Notes: generated by a model not told the origin, from the sequence alone. 43,754 nucleotides of DNA from an uncultured Hyphomicrobiales bacterium (GCA_903851305.1 CAINNX010000011.1:1-43754), one strand, 5' to 3'; counted from the stretch's first letter, positions 33,864 to 42,275 are shown. Numbers and translations are program-made.

Positions 33864-34208
33864 TTAGGCGTGCGCGCTCGGTGGTCCCCGAGCATGAAAG
33901 GAGCGGCCGCAGCCGCTCACCCGCGGAGCCTCTTGCGTGAGACAGATTTGCTCACCCAGACGCATGCCAACTTCATCGCGCTGGGCCAAATTCCAGAGCG
34001 AAAGATCGTTGCCCTCGAGGCCTTTCTTGGTCGCAGACTCATCAGGAGCCTGATCGGCCAGAGCCATCACAGCGGCATTTTCATAGGTTTTGAAGAGCGG
34101 GTCAGCCGGGACAACAACGAGCGAGAACAAAAGCACGAGTGCGTGCAGCCAAGCGACAGCTTTTGCTGTCACCCCCGCGCGTTCCCTCATGCCCAACTCG
34201 TTACACAT
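33864..34208 (-). CDS. Small predicted secreted or membrane-anchored protein, unknown
   Basis: I do not recognise this 114-residue product. After a short basic start it has one hydrophobic segment (AVAWLHALVLLFSLVVVPAD, residues about 18-37), consistent with a signal peptide or anchor, and then a polar, largely acidic domain with two Cys (near residues 88 and 100). Codon choice looks like that of the neighbouring genes, which argues for a real gene, and AGGG stands eight bases before ATG 34208; an internal ATG at 34190 is an alternative. It lies 150 bases upstream of tctAB on the same strand and may be co-transcribed. A GAGCGGC/GCCGCTC inverted repeat near its 3' end is unexplained. Confidence 0.45.
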   Translation of the reverse strand: MCNELGMRERAGVTAKAVAWLHALVLLFSLVVVPADPLFKTYENAAVMALADQAPDESATKKGLEGNDLSLWNLAQRDEVGMRLGEQICLTQEAPRVSGCGRSFHARGPPSAHA

Positions 34209-34534
34209 TCAATTCGCCCTGCTCAGGCTCGCGCCCTTATGATTTCATCCTAGGAGGATTGTTGGACCAAACATGTGGCCAGAAACGAAGTCAGTGGAAC
34301 GGAGCTGATTAACTTAAAGTCTTTTCAGTGCCTTTGGCCGCGCGACCCTCTTTGGAGCCTGCCGGTATGTTGCGTTTCGTTCCTATATGTCTTGTTCTTA
34401 TAGACGGTCAGGTAATCACATCTCAGGCCCAAGCGGAAGCGCAAACATAGCCTCGAATACGACGAAATGCGTAATCCGGAAGCCCAAGCCCTTGATTTTT
34501 CATGCTGCAGTGCAAAAAGACGGAACCAAGCGTC
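34209..34534. other. Spacer of 326 bases with no supported gene
   Basis: Apart from a weak rph terminator at its right end I see only short frames. One plus-strand 27-codon frame from ATG 34367, behind GGAG, and a 16-codon frame from TTG 34262, behind AGGAGG, are too short to claim. The promoter for the small secreted-protein gene and tctAB should lie at its left end. Confidence 0.5.
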
Positions 34535-34535
34535 T
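34514..34535 (-). terminator. Weak terminator at the end of rph
   Basis: AGACG pairs with CGTCT around an eight-base loop and is followed by TTTT on the minus strand. The hairpin overlaps the rph stop codon by one base. The stem is only five pairs. Confidence 0.5.
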
Positions 34536-35248
34536 CAGGCGACGGTGCTTTTTTGCAAGTCCACCAGTTGACCAATGCCATGGCGCGCTAGGTCCATCAT
34601 GGCGGTGAGCTGGTCCTGCGTGAAGATCGCGCCTTCAGCTGTCGCCTGAATCTCAACCAGTCCGCCTGAGCCCGTCATCACAAAATTGGCATCGGTCTCT
34701 GCAGTGGAATCTTCAGCATAGTCGAGATCGAGCACCGGCGTGCCCTTGGTCACACCGCACGAGATGGCTGCGACGTGATCGCGGATCGGCATATCCTTGA
34801 TGATCGAACGGCCGCGCATCCACTTCAGGCAATCGTACATGGCGACCCAAGCGCCTGTAATGGCCGCTGTGCGCGTGCCACCATCTGCCTGTAGCACATC
34901 ACAATCGAGCGTGATCTGGCGTTCACCCAAAGCCTGCAAATCGACAACTGCGCGCAAGGAACGGCCGATCAGGCGCTGGATTTCCTGCGTGCGACCGGAT
35001 GGCTTGCCTGCCGTCACTTCACGGCGCGTGCGCGTTGCTGTGGCACGTGGCAGCATAGAATATTCAGCTGTGATCCAGCCACGGCCCTGACCGCGAAGCC
35101 ACATGGGCGGCTTGTCTTCGAGAGAGGCGGTGCACAAAACATGCGTCTCGCCGAATTTCACCAAGCATGAGCCCTCCGCATAGCGCGCAACATTGCGCTC
35201 CAGCGTGACAAGACGCATCTGATCATGGGCGCGTTGGGAGGGACGCAT
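34535..35248 (-). CDS. rph: Ribonuclease PH
   Basis: The 237-residue phosphorolytic 3'-5' exoribonuclease trims the 3' ends of tRNA precursors and some ribosomal RNAs, using phosphate to release nucleoside diphosphates. The start [33 protein letters not shown], the phosphate-binding region [33 protein letters not shown] (residues about 71-103), and the catalytic segment [22 protein letters not shown] followed by [21 protein letters not shown] are all canonical, and the length is normal. ATG 35248 follows AAGGAAAT. In many rhizobia rph lies beside hrcA; here it does not. It ends at a short terminator and is preceded by a spacer with a degenerate piece of the dispersed repeat. Confidence 0.97.
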   Translation of the reverse strand: MRPSQRAHDQMRLVTLERNVARYAEGSCLVKFGETHVLCTASLEDKPPMWLRGQGRGWITAEYSMLPRATATRTRREVTAGKPSGRTQEIQRLIGRSLRAVVDLQALGERQITLDCDVLQADGGTRTAAITGAWVAMYDCLKWMRGRSIIKDMPIRDHVAAISCGVTKGTPVLDLDYAEDSTAETDANFVMTGSGGLVEIQATAEGAIFTQDQLTAMMDLARHGIGQLVDLQKSTVA

Positions 35249-35328
35249 GAGAATTTCCTTAAAGCCAAAAGACAGCGGGCTTCTCTAGGCGGTCTGGTGA
35301 AGCGAAGCAACCAAAATCGCTGACAAAT

Positions 35329-36246
35329 CTATGATGCACTCATCTCGACTAGTCTAGGTGGATTGGCGCCTGCGCGCATGCAGCAGAGGCTAGCCGCTTT
35401 GCTCGCAAAAGCGAGCCAACGGGCAACCTGATCGGGCGCAAAAGCTTGCGGAAGTGCGCCCAGACATTTGTCTTGCGCCATGATCGCCAAAAAGGCGCCC
35501 ATGAATGTGTCACCTGCACCAATTGTATCGCAAACAACAACGCAGCAGGCTGCCACTTCCACATAGCTATTCTCAAAAAATGCAATCGCGCCTTTTGCGC
35601 CGCGCGTGACAATGAGAAGCTTTGGGCCCAGTGCACGCCATTCACCGATCAGGTGATCATGCAAAATACCCGGTGCCAGCACATCAAGATCTTCACTTGA
35701 GACTTTGACAATATCCGCATGCCTGATGCGCTGGGCCAGCAAGAGTGGAACGACACTACGATTAGGAAAAACACTTGCGCGCAGATTGGGATCAAAACTG
35801 CTCGTCATATGTCCGCGCGTGGCGTGCAAGGCTGCGACACTTGCATCACCACAAGGTCCCAAAGTTGCGGCAAAAGATGTGGCATGAAAATGTTGCGTAT
35901 CTGCGTCCCATGACCAGCAAGCGGGTGCATCTTCAAGCGCGCTGCCCGCCAGATGGAGATCATAGGCTGGCACGCCTCGCGCATCATTGCTGACGATCAC
36001 ATGCGGACAGGATTTGGGGCTGATATGCGCATGCGTCAGATCAATATTTTCATCACGCATAAAAGCAGACAGCCGATGGCCATCAGTATCCTGCGATAGG
36101 CTAGCTGAAAAGGATGTATCAAGACCAAGCCGCGCCAGTGCGACGACCGTATTGAGACCAGAGCCACCGGGCGTCCATTGCAGCACGCCTTCATTATCGG
36201 GCACATAATCCACCAAGGCTTCGCCAGTCACGCAGATGCGGGTCAC
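35329..36246 (-). CDS. PfkB-family sugar kinase (fructokinase-like)
   Basis: The 305-residue protein is a ribokinase-like kinase. The first PfkB signature region is WTPGGSGLNTVVALARLGLD (residues about 24-43), and the second is CDTIGAGDTFMGAFLA (near 240-255), with the catalytic Asp and the anion hole GAGD. Family members phosphorylate fructose, ribose, adenosine or related sugars with ATP. The N-terminal MTRICVTGEALVDYVP resembles bacterial fructokinases, but the substrate cannot be fixed. Its start overlaps the stop of the upstream nitrilase-family gene by four bases, so the two form an operon, an association whose meaning is unclear to me. The gene is rich in Cys (for example ACCVVVCDTIG). 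Confidence 0.88.
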   Translation of the reverse strand: MTRICVTGEALVDYVPDNEGVLQWTPGGSGLNTVVALARLGLDTSFSASLSQDTDGHRLSAFMRDENIDLTHAHISPKSCPHVIVSNDARGVPAYDLHLAGSALEDAPACWSWDADTQHFHATSFAATLGPCGDASVAALHATRGHMTSSFDPNLRASVFPNRSVVPLLLAQRIRHADIVKVSSEDLDVLAPGILHDHLIGEWRALGPKLLIVTRGAKGAIAFFENSYVEVAACCVVVCDTIGAGDTFMGAFLAIMAQDKCLGALPQAFAPDQVARWLAFASKAASLCCMRAGANPPRLVEMSAS

Positions 36247-37067
36247 GGCTTCACATCAACCTTGTGTTGTCCGACTGGAATTTGTGCGCGCACGCGTTTG
36301 ATCAGGTCGCGATCAATCTGCGCGGTTGTGTAGCCGATGCCATCCGACACGCGCGCGATCACGAGGCCCCAAGGGTCAGCGACGAGTGTGTGGCCATAAG
36401 TTGCGCGCATATCGCTGCCCTGCCGGAATTGGCCTGTCTGTGCGGGGGCCGCAAAATAAGTCTGCGTCTCAATCGCACGTGCGCGACATAATACTTCCCA
36501 ATGATCTTTGCCGGTCTGCAAGGTAAAAGCGGCCGGCAGCACAATCAGATCAGCGCCGCGTTTGGCGAGCGCATCGAAGAGTGCGGGAAAGCGCACATCG
36601 TAGCAAATAGCGCATCCAATGGTGAGGCCTTCGCACTCATATGTGACGGCGCTGTCGCCCGGTTTCATCACATCGCTTTCGCGATAGATCATGCCGTCAG
36701 GCGTTGTGACATCGAACATGTGAATCTTGCGATAGCAGGCGACTTCTTCGCCCACGCGATTGAACACGATGGTGGTATTGCCCAGCCGTTCTTCGCCCGG
36801 AATATGTTCGAGCATGGAGCCAGCATGAATGTGAACATGATGGCGCAGCGCAAGCTCGCGCATCAATTGATAGGCTGCGCCATTTGGGAAATCTTCAGCC
36901 GCAGCTGCTTTGTCTTTGCGTGAGCCACCCAGAAAGGAGAAGACTTCTGGCAGACCAATCCAGTCAGGATTTTCTTTGGCCACGCAATCTTCGATGAGCC
37001 GACGCGCCTGTTCGAGATTGGCGGCTTTGTCGTCTGTCGAGTTCATCTGAATGAGCGCGATTTTCAA
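36243..37067 (-). CDS. Nitrilase-family carbon-nitrogen hydrolase (Nit2/omega-amidase-like)
   Basis: The 274-residue enzyme has the full catalytic triad: Glu41 in LPEVFSF, Lys114 in CYRKIHMFDV, and Cys155 in GCAICYDVRFP. The sequence is closest in look to the Nit1/Nit2 group, which hydrolyses deaminated glutathione or omega-amides such as alpha-ketoglutaramate; which of these applies is not decidable here. The start is TTG 37067, with GGAG seven bases upstream and the typical opening MKIALIQMNST; the open frame further upstream runs through the pcaF terminator and is not used. It is coupled to the pfkB gene by a four-base overlap. Confidence 0.88.
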   Translation of the reverse strand: MKIALIQMNSTDDKAANLEQARRLIEDCVAKENPDWIGLPEVFSFLGGSRKDKAAAAEDFPNGAAYQLMRELALRHHVHIHAGSMLEHIPGEERLGNTTIVFNRVGEEVACYRKIHMFDVTTPDGMIYRESDVMKPGDSAVTYECEGLTIGCAICYDVRFPALFDALAKRGADLIVLPAAFTLQTGKDHWEVLCRARAIETQTYFAAPAQTGQFRQGSDMRATYGHTLVADPWGLVIARVSDGIGYTTAQIDRDLIKRVRAQIPVGQHKVDVKP

Positions 37068-37085
37068 AGGAGGGCTCCGCTCGTG

Positions 37086-37116
37086 AAAAAGGGCGCAGGG
37101 TTTTGCCCGCGCCCTT
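37086..37116 (-). terminator. Rho-independent terminator of pcaF
   Basis: GGGCGC-A-GGG pairs with CCC-GCGCCC with one bulged base and a TTTTG loop, and TTTTT follows on the minus strand. It lies 36 bases past the pcaF stop codon. Confidence 0.88.
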
Positions 37117-37152
37117 ACAATCTGTCGGCTTTTACTTGATGCGGCAAGCGCG

Positions 37153-38358
37153 TTAGCGCACAGCCTCCAGCGACAAAGCAATGCCTTGGCCGACACCGAT
37201 GCACATGGTGGCCAGCGCGCGCTTTTGGTTCCGCTCGTTCATTTCAATGGCCGCTGTGAGCGCCAGACGCGCACCCGACATGCCCAGCGGATGGCCCAGC
37301 GCAATGGCGCCGCCATTCGGGTTCACATGTTCGGCGTCATCAGGCAGACCAAGCCCGCGCGTGCAAGCGAGTGCTTGAGCAGCAAAGGCTTCATTGAATT
37401 CGCAGACATCGAAGTCTGAGATCTTCAGGCCCAGACGGTCCATCAGCTTTTGGGTGGCGGGCACCGGGCCAAAGCCCATGATGCGCGGCGCGCAACCGGC
37501 AGTCGCCAGGCCATTGATGCGTGCCAGAGGGGTGAGGCCATATTTTTCGACCGCGCGGGCAGAGGCAATGATCAGGGCGGCTGCGCCATCATTCACGCCT
37601 GATGCATTGCCAGCGGTGATAGAGCCACCCTTGCGAAACGGCGTGCCGAGTGCGGCCAGCTTTTCAATCGTGGTCTCACGCGGATGCTCGTCGCGCTCGA
37701 CGCGGGTGATGTTGCCTTTACGATCCTTGATCTCATAGGCGACGATTTCTTTGGCAAAGCGACCAGCCGCGATGGCCTTGGCCGCACGCGCCTGCGAACG
37801 GAAGGCAAAGGCATCCTGATCGGCGCGCGAGATCTGTTTGTCTTCGGCAAGGTTCTCAGCGGTCTCCGGCATGGAATCAACGCCATATTGCGCCTTCATC
37901 AGCGGATTGATGAAACGCCAGCCAATCGTTGTGTCATGCACTTCGGCAGCGCGCGAGAAAGCTTCTGTGGCTTTGTTCATGACGAAGGGCGCGCGCGACA
38001 TGCTTTCGACGCCACTCGCAATGACCAATTCGCATTCGCCCGATTTCACCGCACGCGCCGCCGTGCCCACGGCATCCATGCCTGAGCCGCAGAGGCGGTT
38101 CAATGTGGTGCCGGGCACGCTGAGTGGCAGGCCAGACAGCAGGCCCGCCATGCGTGCGACATTCCGATTGTCCTCGCCCGCCTGGTTGGCGCAGCCCGCA
38201 AAAATCTCGTCAATGGCCTCGCCCGGAATTTGCGGGTGGCGTGCCATCAGCTCACGGATAACGAAAGCCAGCATGTCGTCGGGGCGCACGGAAGAGAGCG
38301 CGCCTGCATAGCGGCCGATCGGCGTGCGCAGGCCAGAGCAAAGGAAGGCTTCTGTCAT
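37153..38358 (-). CDS. pcaF: 3-oxoadipyl-CoA thiolase (acetyl-CoA acyltransferase)
   Basis: The 401-residue thiolase has nucleophile Cys90 in TTLNRLCGSGMDAVG, the GGAIALGHPLGMSG histidine motif near 350-360, and the second Cys in ATMCIGVGQGIAL near 387. The opening MTEAFLCSGLRTPIGRYAGALSSVRPDDM and GCANQAGEDNRNVARMAGLLSGLP is that of 3-oxoadipyl-CoA thiolases (PcaF/PaaJ), which split beta-ketoadipyl-CoA into succinyl-CoA and acetyl-CoA in aromatic catabolism. General acetyl-CoA acetyltransferases differ here, so PcaF is likely though not certain. ATG 38358 has GAAGGACAG upstream. No other beta-ketoadipate genes are in the window. It has its own candidate operator and terminator. Confidence 0.88.
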   Translation of the reverse strand: MTEAFLCSGLRTPIGRYAGALSSVRPDDMLAFVIRELMARHPQIPGEAIDEIFAGCANQAGEDNRNVARMAGLLSGLPLSVPGTTLNRLCGSGMDAVGTAARAVKSGECELVIASGVESMSRAPFVMNKATEAFSRAAEVHDTTIGWRFINPLMKAQYGVDSMPETAENLAEDKQISRADQDAFAFRSQARAAKAIAAGRFAKEIVAYEIKDRKGNITRVERDEHPRETTIEKLAALGTPFRKGGSITAGNASGVNDGAAALIIASARAVEKYGLTPLARINGLATAGCAPRIMGFGPVPATQKLMDRLGLKISDFDVCEFNEAFAAQALACTRGLGLPDDAEHVNPNGGAIALGHPLGMSGARLALTAAIEMNERNQKRALATMCIGVGQGIALSLEAVR

Positions 38359-38372
38359 GATCTGTCCTTCAG

Positions 38373-38408
38373 TGTTCGCATAGAGAACATATGGGCGAAT
38401 TACGAACA
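38373..38408 (-). promoter_or_regulatory. Candidate IclR/PcaR-type operator upstream of pcaF
   Basis: TGTTC-N7-GAACA (38373-38389) is an exact 5-bp inverted repeat, and a further CGAACA stands at 38403-38408. PcaR and PobR regulators of aromatic catabolism bind GTTCG-type inverted repeats. The site is 15 bases before the pcaF start codon, in the spacer divergent to purU. The regulator assignment is inference. Confidence 0.4.
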
Positions 38409-38522
38409 TTTTAGGCGTCAGGCGCTTATGGCGTCAAGGCGCGGTTGAGGTTGGCAGCTGGATTGGCCTATATCACGAAGCCCCAGTTCTGGGGCATCGT
38501 ACCTCGTTTGGAAAAAGCTCAC

Positions 38523-39398
38523 ATGTCTGCCGCTCCGATGCCCAGCGCCCAATATGTCCTGACACTCTCTTGCCCGAATAAGCCCGGCATTGTTGCGGGT
38601 GTTTCGACCTATCTGTTTGGCCACGGCTGCAACATTCTTGACGCCCAGCAATATGATGACACACAGACCAATGTGTTCTTCATGCGTGTCGTCTTCAATG
38701 GTGTGGAAGATGTGACCTTTGACAAGGTGCATGCCGGCTTTACCGAATTGGGCACCAAGTTCAGCATGAACTGGACCATGCGCGCCACCGCGCAGAAAAA
38801 GCGCGTGCTGGTGCTGGTGTCGAAATTCGATCATTGCCTGGCCGATTTGCTGTATCGCTGGCGCATCGGTGAATTGCCGATGGAGCTTGCGGGCATTGTC
38901 GCCAATCATCCGCGCGAAACCTACGCGCATCTGGATTTTGACGGCGCGCCTTTTCACCATCTGCCAGTCTCGCGCGACACCAAGATGGAGCAGGAAGCAC
39001 AGCTATGGAGCCTCGTGCGCGAGACCAAGGCTGATCTTGTTGTTTTGGCGCGTTACATGCAGATTTTGTCAGAAGGCCTTTCGGCCAAACTGTCGGGCCG
39101 TTGCATCAACATTCACCATTCTTTCTTGCCGGGCTTCAAGGGTGCCAATCCATACAAGCAGGCGCATACGCGCGGCGTGAAGCTGATTGGCGCGACCGCC
39201 CATTATGTGACGTCTGATCTCGATGAAGGTCCGATCATTGAGCAGGATGTGGAGCGCATCAGCCATCGCGACCTGCCGGAAGATCTTGTGCGCAAGGGGC
39301 GCGACATTGAACGGCGTGTGCTCGCGCGCGCTGTGCGTCACCACTTGGAAGATCGCGTGATTCTGAATGGATCAAAGACAGTGGTCTTCGGAGACTAG
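38523..39398 (+). CDS. purU: Formyltetrahydrofolate deformylase
   Basis: The 291-residue enzyme releases formate from 10-formyltetrahydrofolate, balancing the one-carbon pool. It has an N-terminal ACT domain ([36 protein letters not shown], residues about 10-45), then a glycinamide-formyltransferase-like catalytic domain with [32 protein letters not shown] near 195-210 (catalytic His), and the Asp in [15 protein letters not shown] near 232. I chose ATG 38523 because it gives the family start; the open frame upstream lacks homology-like sequence. The ribosome binding site is weak. It diverges from pcaF and is followed by mepA after 23 bases. Confidence 0.96.
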   Translation: MSAAPMPSAQYVLTLSCPNKPGIVAGVSTYLFGHGCNILDAQQYDDTQTNVFFMRVVFNGVEDVTFDKVHAGFTELGTKFSMNWTMRATAQKKRVLVLVSKFDHCLADLLYRWRIGELPMELAGIVANHPRETYAHLDFDGAPFHHLPVSRDTKMEQEAQLWSLVRETKADLVVLARYMQILSEGLSAKLSGRCINIHHSFLPGFKGANPYKQAHTRGVKLIGATAHYVTSDLDEGPIIEQDVERISHRDLPEDLVRKGRDIERRVLARAVRHHLEDRVILNGSKTVVFGD

Positions 39399-39421
39399 TT
39401 GTCCTTGCGAGGAGGGCGTCT

Positions 39422-40360
39422 GTGTCTGGATTTCGTTGCTTCGCTCGTTTCAAGATCGCGGCGTTTCTCTTGAGCGTTGTTGTTCCTGTCTCGGCGCAGG
39501 CGCAAGACGCGGGCACACTCAATCCCAAACCCTTAAGCGCGCTCGCCAACCCGAATGACCCGGCACTGCCGGCCAAAGAATTGTTTGGCCGCCGCGCAAC
39601 GCCTGCCAAAATGATACCCCAGCCTATCGGCTTTTATTCGCGCGGCTGTTTGGCGGGGGCCGACATGCTGCCAATCGACGGGGAGGCTTGGCAGGTGATG
39701 CGCCTGTCGCGCAATCGCAACTGGGGCCATCCCGCGCTTGTGTCGTTTTTGCAGCGTGTCTCACACGAGATGCGCACACAGAATATCTGGACAGGGCTAC
39801 TGGTCGGTGACATGTCGCAACCGCGTGGCGGGCCGATGCTGACCGGACATGCCTCGCATCAGATCGGGCTTGATGCTGATGTCTGGTTCACGCCCATGCC
39901 CGATCATCGGCTGACACGACAAGAGCGCGAAGACATCTCTGCCACCAATCTGGTGCGCGAGGATTGGCTTGATGTCGAGCCGCAGCTTTTTGGTGCCCGC
40001 CACATCGCGCTGTTGAAACATGTTGCCCAGCAGGGCGAAGTGGAACGCGTCTTCGTCAATCCGGCGATCAAGAATGCCATCTGCCGAGATGCGCGCGGTG
40101 ATCGCTCATGGCTTGGCAAGATCCGGCCCATCTACGGGCATAATTATCATTTCCATATTCGCCTCGCCTGTCCGGCGGGCGATCAATCTTGTCGCGCGCA
40201 AGAGCCGCCACCTCAAAGCGAGGGATGCGACAAGACGCTGGATTGGTGGTTCACCGATGAAGCGCTGCATCCAAAGCCCGTGCCGCCAGAAAAGCAGCCT
40301 AAGCCCGTGACGCTTGCGCAATTGCCCGACGCCTGCCGCGCCGTGCTGGAGGCGAAATAA
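39422..40360 (+). CDS. mepA: Penicillin-insensitive murein endopeptidase (MepA)
   Basis: The 312-residue periplasmic metallopeptidase cleaves D-Ala-meso-diaminopimelate crosslinks in peptidoglycan. It has a signal peptide (IAAFLLSVVVPVSAQAQ), the zinc ligands His and Asp in GHASHQIGLDADVWF (residues about 141-155), the second His in HNYHFHIRLACP near 240, and Cys pairs for disulfides, as in E. coli MepA. I chose GTG 39422, with GGAG seven bases before. Remarkably, this ribosome binding site and the first ten codons look like a degenerate copy of the dispersed CATTGCGAG repeat. The TAA stop abuts the stop codon of the convergent yqhA-like gene without a spacer. Its products could feed the AmgK-MurU recycling route. 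Confidence 0.92.
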   Translation: MSGFRCFARFKIAAFLLSVVVPVSAQAQDAGTLNPKPLSALANPNDPALPAKELFGRRATPAKMIPQPIGFYSRGCLAGADMLPIDGEAWQVMRLSRNRNWGHPALVSFLQRVSHEMRTQNIWTGLLVGDMSQPRGGPMLTGHASHQIGLDADVWFTPMPDHRLTRQEREDISATNLVREDWLDVEPQLFGARHIALLKHVAQQGEVERVFVNPAIKNAICRDARGDRSWLGKIRPIYGHNYHFHIRLACPAGDQSCRAQEPPPQSEGCDKTLDWWFTDEALHPKPVPPEKQPKPVTLAQLPDACRAVLEAK

Positions 40361-40879
40361 TCAATGCACTTTGTCGTTGGATGAATGCGCTTCACCACTG
40401 ATCTTGTCGGTCCAGGCCAGAATAATGCCGGAGATTACGAAGACCATGTGAATGATGACCGACCACATAATGTCGCGGTCAGAAACATTTTTCACATTCA
40501 TAAAAGTCTTCAAAAGCTGAATGCCTGAGATTGCCACGATAGATGACAACAGTTTCAGCTTGAGGCCGGTGAAATCAATCTTGCCCATCCATTCAGGCCA
40601 ATCACGATGTTCGCTCTCATCAATCTTGGACACGAAATTCTCATAGCCAGAGAAAATCACAATGATGATCAGCGAGCCTGTCAGTGTCAGATCAATCAAC
40701 GACAGAACACCCAGAATGACATCGCTTTCACTGGCGGCGAATGCGTGGGACATGAAGTGCCAGAGTTCTTGTGCAGCCTTGATCAGAAGGCCGAACAAAC
40801 TCACGACGAGCGCCACATAAAACGGCGCCAGCAGCCAGCGGCTGGCGAAGAGAAATTTTTCAAGCGCACGTTCGATCAT
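40361..40879 (-). CDS. YqhA-family membrane protein (UPF0114)
   Basis: The 172-residue protein has about four hydrophobic segments and the UPF0114 pattern: EKFLFASRWLLAPFYVALVVSLFGLLIKAAQEL, LIDLTLTGSLIIIVIFSGYENFVSKI, LKLKLLSSIVAISGIQLLKTFMNV, and IHMVFVISGIILAWTDK. E. coli YqhA (164 residues) is the nearest well-known relative; its function is not known. I chose ATG 40879 because GAGAGG stands six bases before it; the next ATG upstream is only three bases away. The gene is convergent with mepA, with stop codons touching, and follows msrA on the same strand after a 63-base spacer. Confidence 0.88.
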   Translation of the reverse strand: MIERALEKFLFASRWLLAPFYVALVVSLFGLLIKAAQELWHFMSHAFAASESDVILGVLSLIDLTLTGSLIIIVIFSGYENFVSKIDESEHRDWPEWMGKIDFTGLKLKLLSSIVAISGIQLLKTFMNVKNVSDRDIMWSVIIHMVFVISGIILAWTDKISGEAHSSNDKVH

Positions 40880-40942
40880 CATGGGCCTCTCAAGGTCGAG
40901 TGACCTTGATGCCATGAAGAGGCGATCAGGAGCAAGGCAGCG

Positions 40943-41605
40943 TTAGGTGCTGCTCACCCCCGTGCCGATGGCGCAGGTGACACCTGTGCCACCCAAGCCG
41001 CAATAACCATTGGGGTTTTTGGCCAGATATTGCTGGTGATAGGCTTCCGCATAATAAAAGTCTGGGGCCTGCCGGATCTCGGTTGTGATCGGGCCAAAGC
41101 CTTTGGCCGCCAAAGCGATACCAAAATCCTTGGCGCTACGTTCAGCCGCCTCGCGCTGCGCATCGGTGCTGACATAGATCCCTGAGCGATATTGCGTGCC
41201 CGCATCATTGCCCTGCCGCATGCCTTGCGTGGGGTCGTGGTTTTCCCAAAAGGTTTTGAGCAAAGCTTCAAAGGGCGTCACTGCGGGATCATAGACAATC
41301 ATGACCACTTCATTGTGACCGGTCTGGCCGGAGCAGACTTCTTCATAAGTGGGATTGGGTGTTTGGCCCGCAGCATAGCCAACAGCCGTGAGCCAAATCT
41401 TGTCCTGACCCATTTGCCAGAATTTGCGCTCGGCACCCCAGAAACAGCCCATGCCGAAACAGGCGATTTCAGAACCCGGGGCGAACGGACCCTTCAAGGG
41501 CCGTCCTGTCACATAATGCATGTCGGCTGTGCGCAGCGGCTGTGAACGGCCAGGCAGGGCCTCACCCGGTGCTGGCAGGGATGTCTTTTTCAGGAAAGCA
41601 AACAT
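40943..41605 (-). CDS. msrA: Peptide-methionine (S)-S-oxide reductase
   Basis: The 220-residue enzyme repairs methionine-S-sulfoxide in proteins, with thioredoxin as electron donor. Nucleophile Cys54 is in [14 protein letters not shown], the substrate-binding region includes [26 protein letters not shown], and the C-terminal [10 protein letters not shown] supplies one or two resolving Cys. An N-terminal extension of about 40 residues (with a [11 protein letters not shown] segment) precedes the core, as in many rhizobial MsrA proteins. ATG 41605 has GGGAG upstream. It stands alone between yqhA and the tRNA-Ser region. The thioredoxin gene trxA is elsewhere in the window. Confidence 0.96.
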   Translation of the reverse strand: MFAFLKKTSLPAPGEALPGRSQPLRTADMHYVTGRPLKGPFAPGSEIACFGMGCFWGAERKFWQMGQDKIWLTAVGYAAGQTPNPTYEEVCSGQTGHNEVVMIVYDPAVTPFEALLKTFWENHDPTQGMRQGNDAGTQYRSGIYVSTDAQREAAERSAKDFGIALAAKGFGPITTEIRQAPDFYYAEAYHQQYLAKNPNGYCGLGGTGVTCAIGTGVSST

Positions 41606-41789
41606 GGCGCGCGTCTCCCCACACAGTGTCCCTACTTATGTAGAGCGATACAGGCGTGCGGGGAAGACCACCCCCGACAGCAAAGCCGCGCGTGGGAGGG
41701 TGCCCGGCCGGAGCAAGGCCTTGTTTTGGGGGCGGTTCCCGCCAAAAGACCGCTTTGCGCGAGAGCGCAGATATTTTCCTGTTCCGTCC

Positions 41790-41817
41790 TTGCGCCAGCG
41801 CCCATGCTGACTATAGT
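41790..41817 (+). promoter_or_regulatory. Promoter of the tRNA-Ser region
   Basis: TTGCGC (41790-41795) and TATAGT (41812-41817) are separated by 16 bases. Transcription would start near 41824, upstream of both tRNA-Ser leader copies. Confidence 0.5.
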
Positions 41818-41850
41818 GCCCGCTCCTGCGAGGGGTTTGCCCCCACGTAT

Positions 41851-42007
41851 ACGAAAGGCTTTGCGTGCGCCTTAAAGCACGCTTGCGGAGGGGTGGCCGA
41901 GTGGCTGAAGGCGCACAGGCTGCCTTCGGCAGCCGTTCTTGACGAAAGGCTTTGCGTGCGCCTTAAAGCACGCTTGCGGAGGGGTGGCCGAGTGGCTGAA
42001 GGCGCAC
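41851..42007 (+). repeat. 66-bp direct repeat: tRNA-Ser leader plus 5' part of the tRNA
   Basis: Bases 41851-41916 and 41942-42007 are identical over 66 bases. Each copy holds a 36-base leader with a GCGTGC/GCACGC hairpin and the first 30 bases of tRNA-Ser. Only the second copy continues into a whole tRNA. The first is followed by 25 bases with a perfect GGCTGCC/GGCAGCC hairpin. The offset of 91 bases makes it a near-tandem duplication. Confidence 0.9.
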
Positions 42008-42067
42008 GCCTGGAAAGTGTGTATGCGGGAAACCGTATCGCGGGTTCGAATCCCGCCTCCTCCGCCA
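41978..42067 (+). tRNA. tRNA-Ser (anticodon GGA)
   Basis: The 90-base gene folds as a class II tRNA: acceptor GGAGGGG with CTCCTCC, D-arm GGCCGAGTGGCTGAAGGC, anticodon stem CACGC/GTGTG around CTGGAAA (anticodon GGA, codons UCC and UCU), a long variable arm, T-arm GCGGG TTCGAAT CCCGC, and an encoded CCA. A duplicated 5' part precedes it. Confidence 0.97.
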
Positions 42068-42248
42068 CTCTTTAGTCTCTGAACCCCAGTCCGGCTTTGG
42101 CTTTGTGACCTGCGACTTGTGCGCGTGGTTTCAGTGACTTGTGAGCCGCGTTTCCTTTACTCAATTTGCAGAGACGCTTCGACGGTCTTTTCCAGGCGGA
42201 TTTGCCCCGCTTTTCTCAGGCTCGTTTTTTGGTGGTATGGAAGTCTCT

Positions 42249-42275
42249 GACTGCCTGCTAGGCAGTCGCCTTTTT
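42249..42275 (+). terminator. Rho-independent terminator downstream of tRNA-Ser
   Basis: GACTGCCT pairs with AGGCAGTC around a GCT loop, and TTTTT follows after three bases. It lies 180 bases past the tRNA and may end its transcript. I see no gene between, although GACTTGTG occurs twice (42114-42121, 42136-42143). Confidence 0.75.

Noticed and set aside
34367-34450. 27-codon plus-strand peptide behind GGAG
   Set aside because: Too short and without any pattern; nothing supports translation.
38359-38410. LexA box before pcaF
   Set aside because: Alphaproteobacterial LexA sites are direct repeats GTTC-N7-GTTC, whereas here the halves are inverted.
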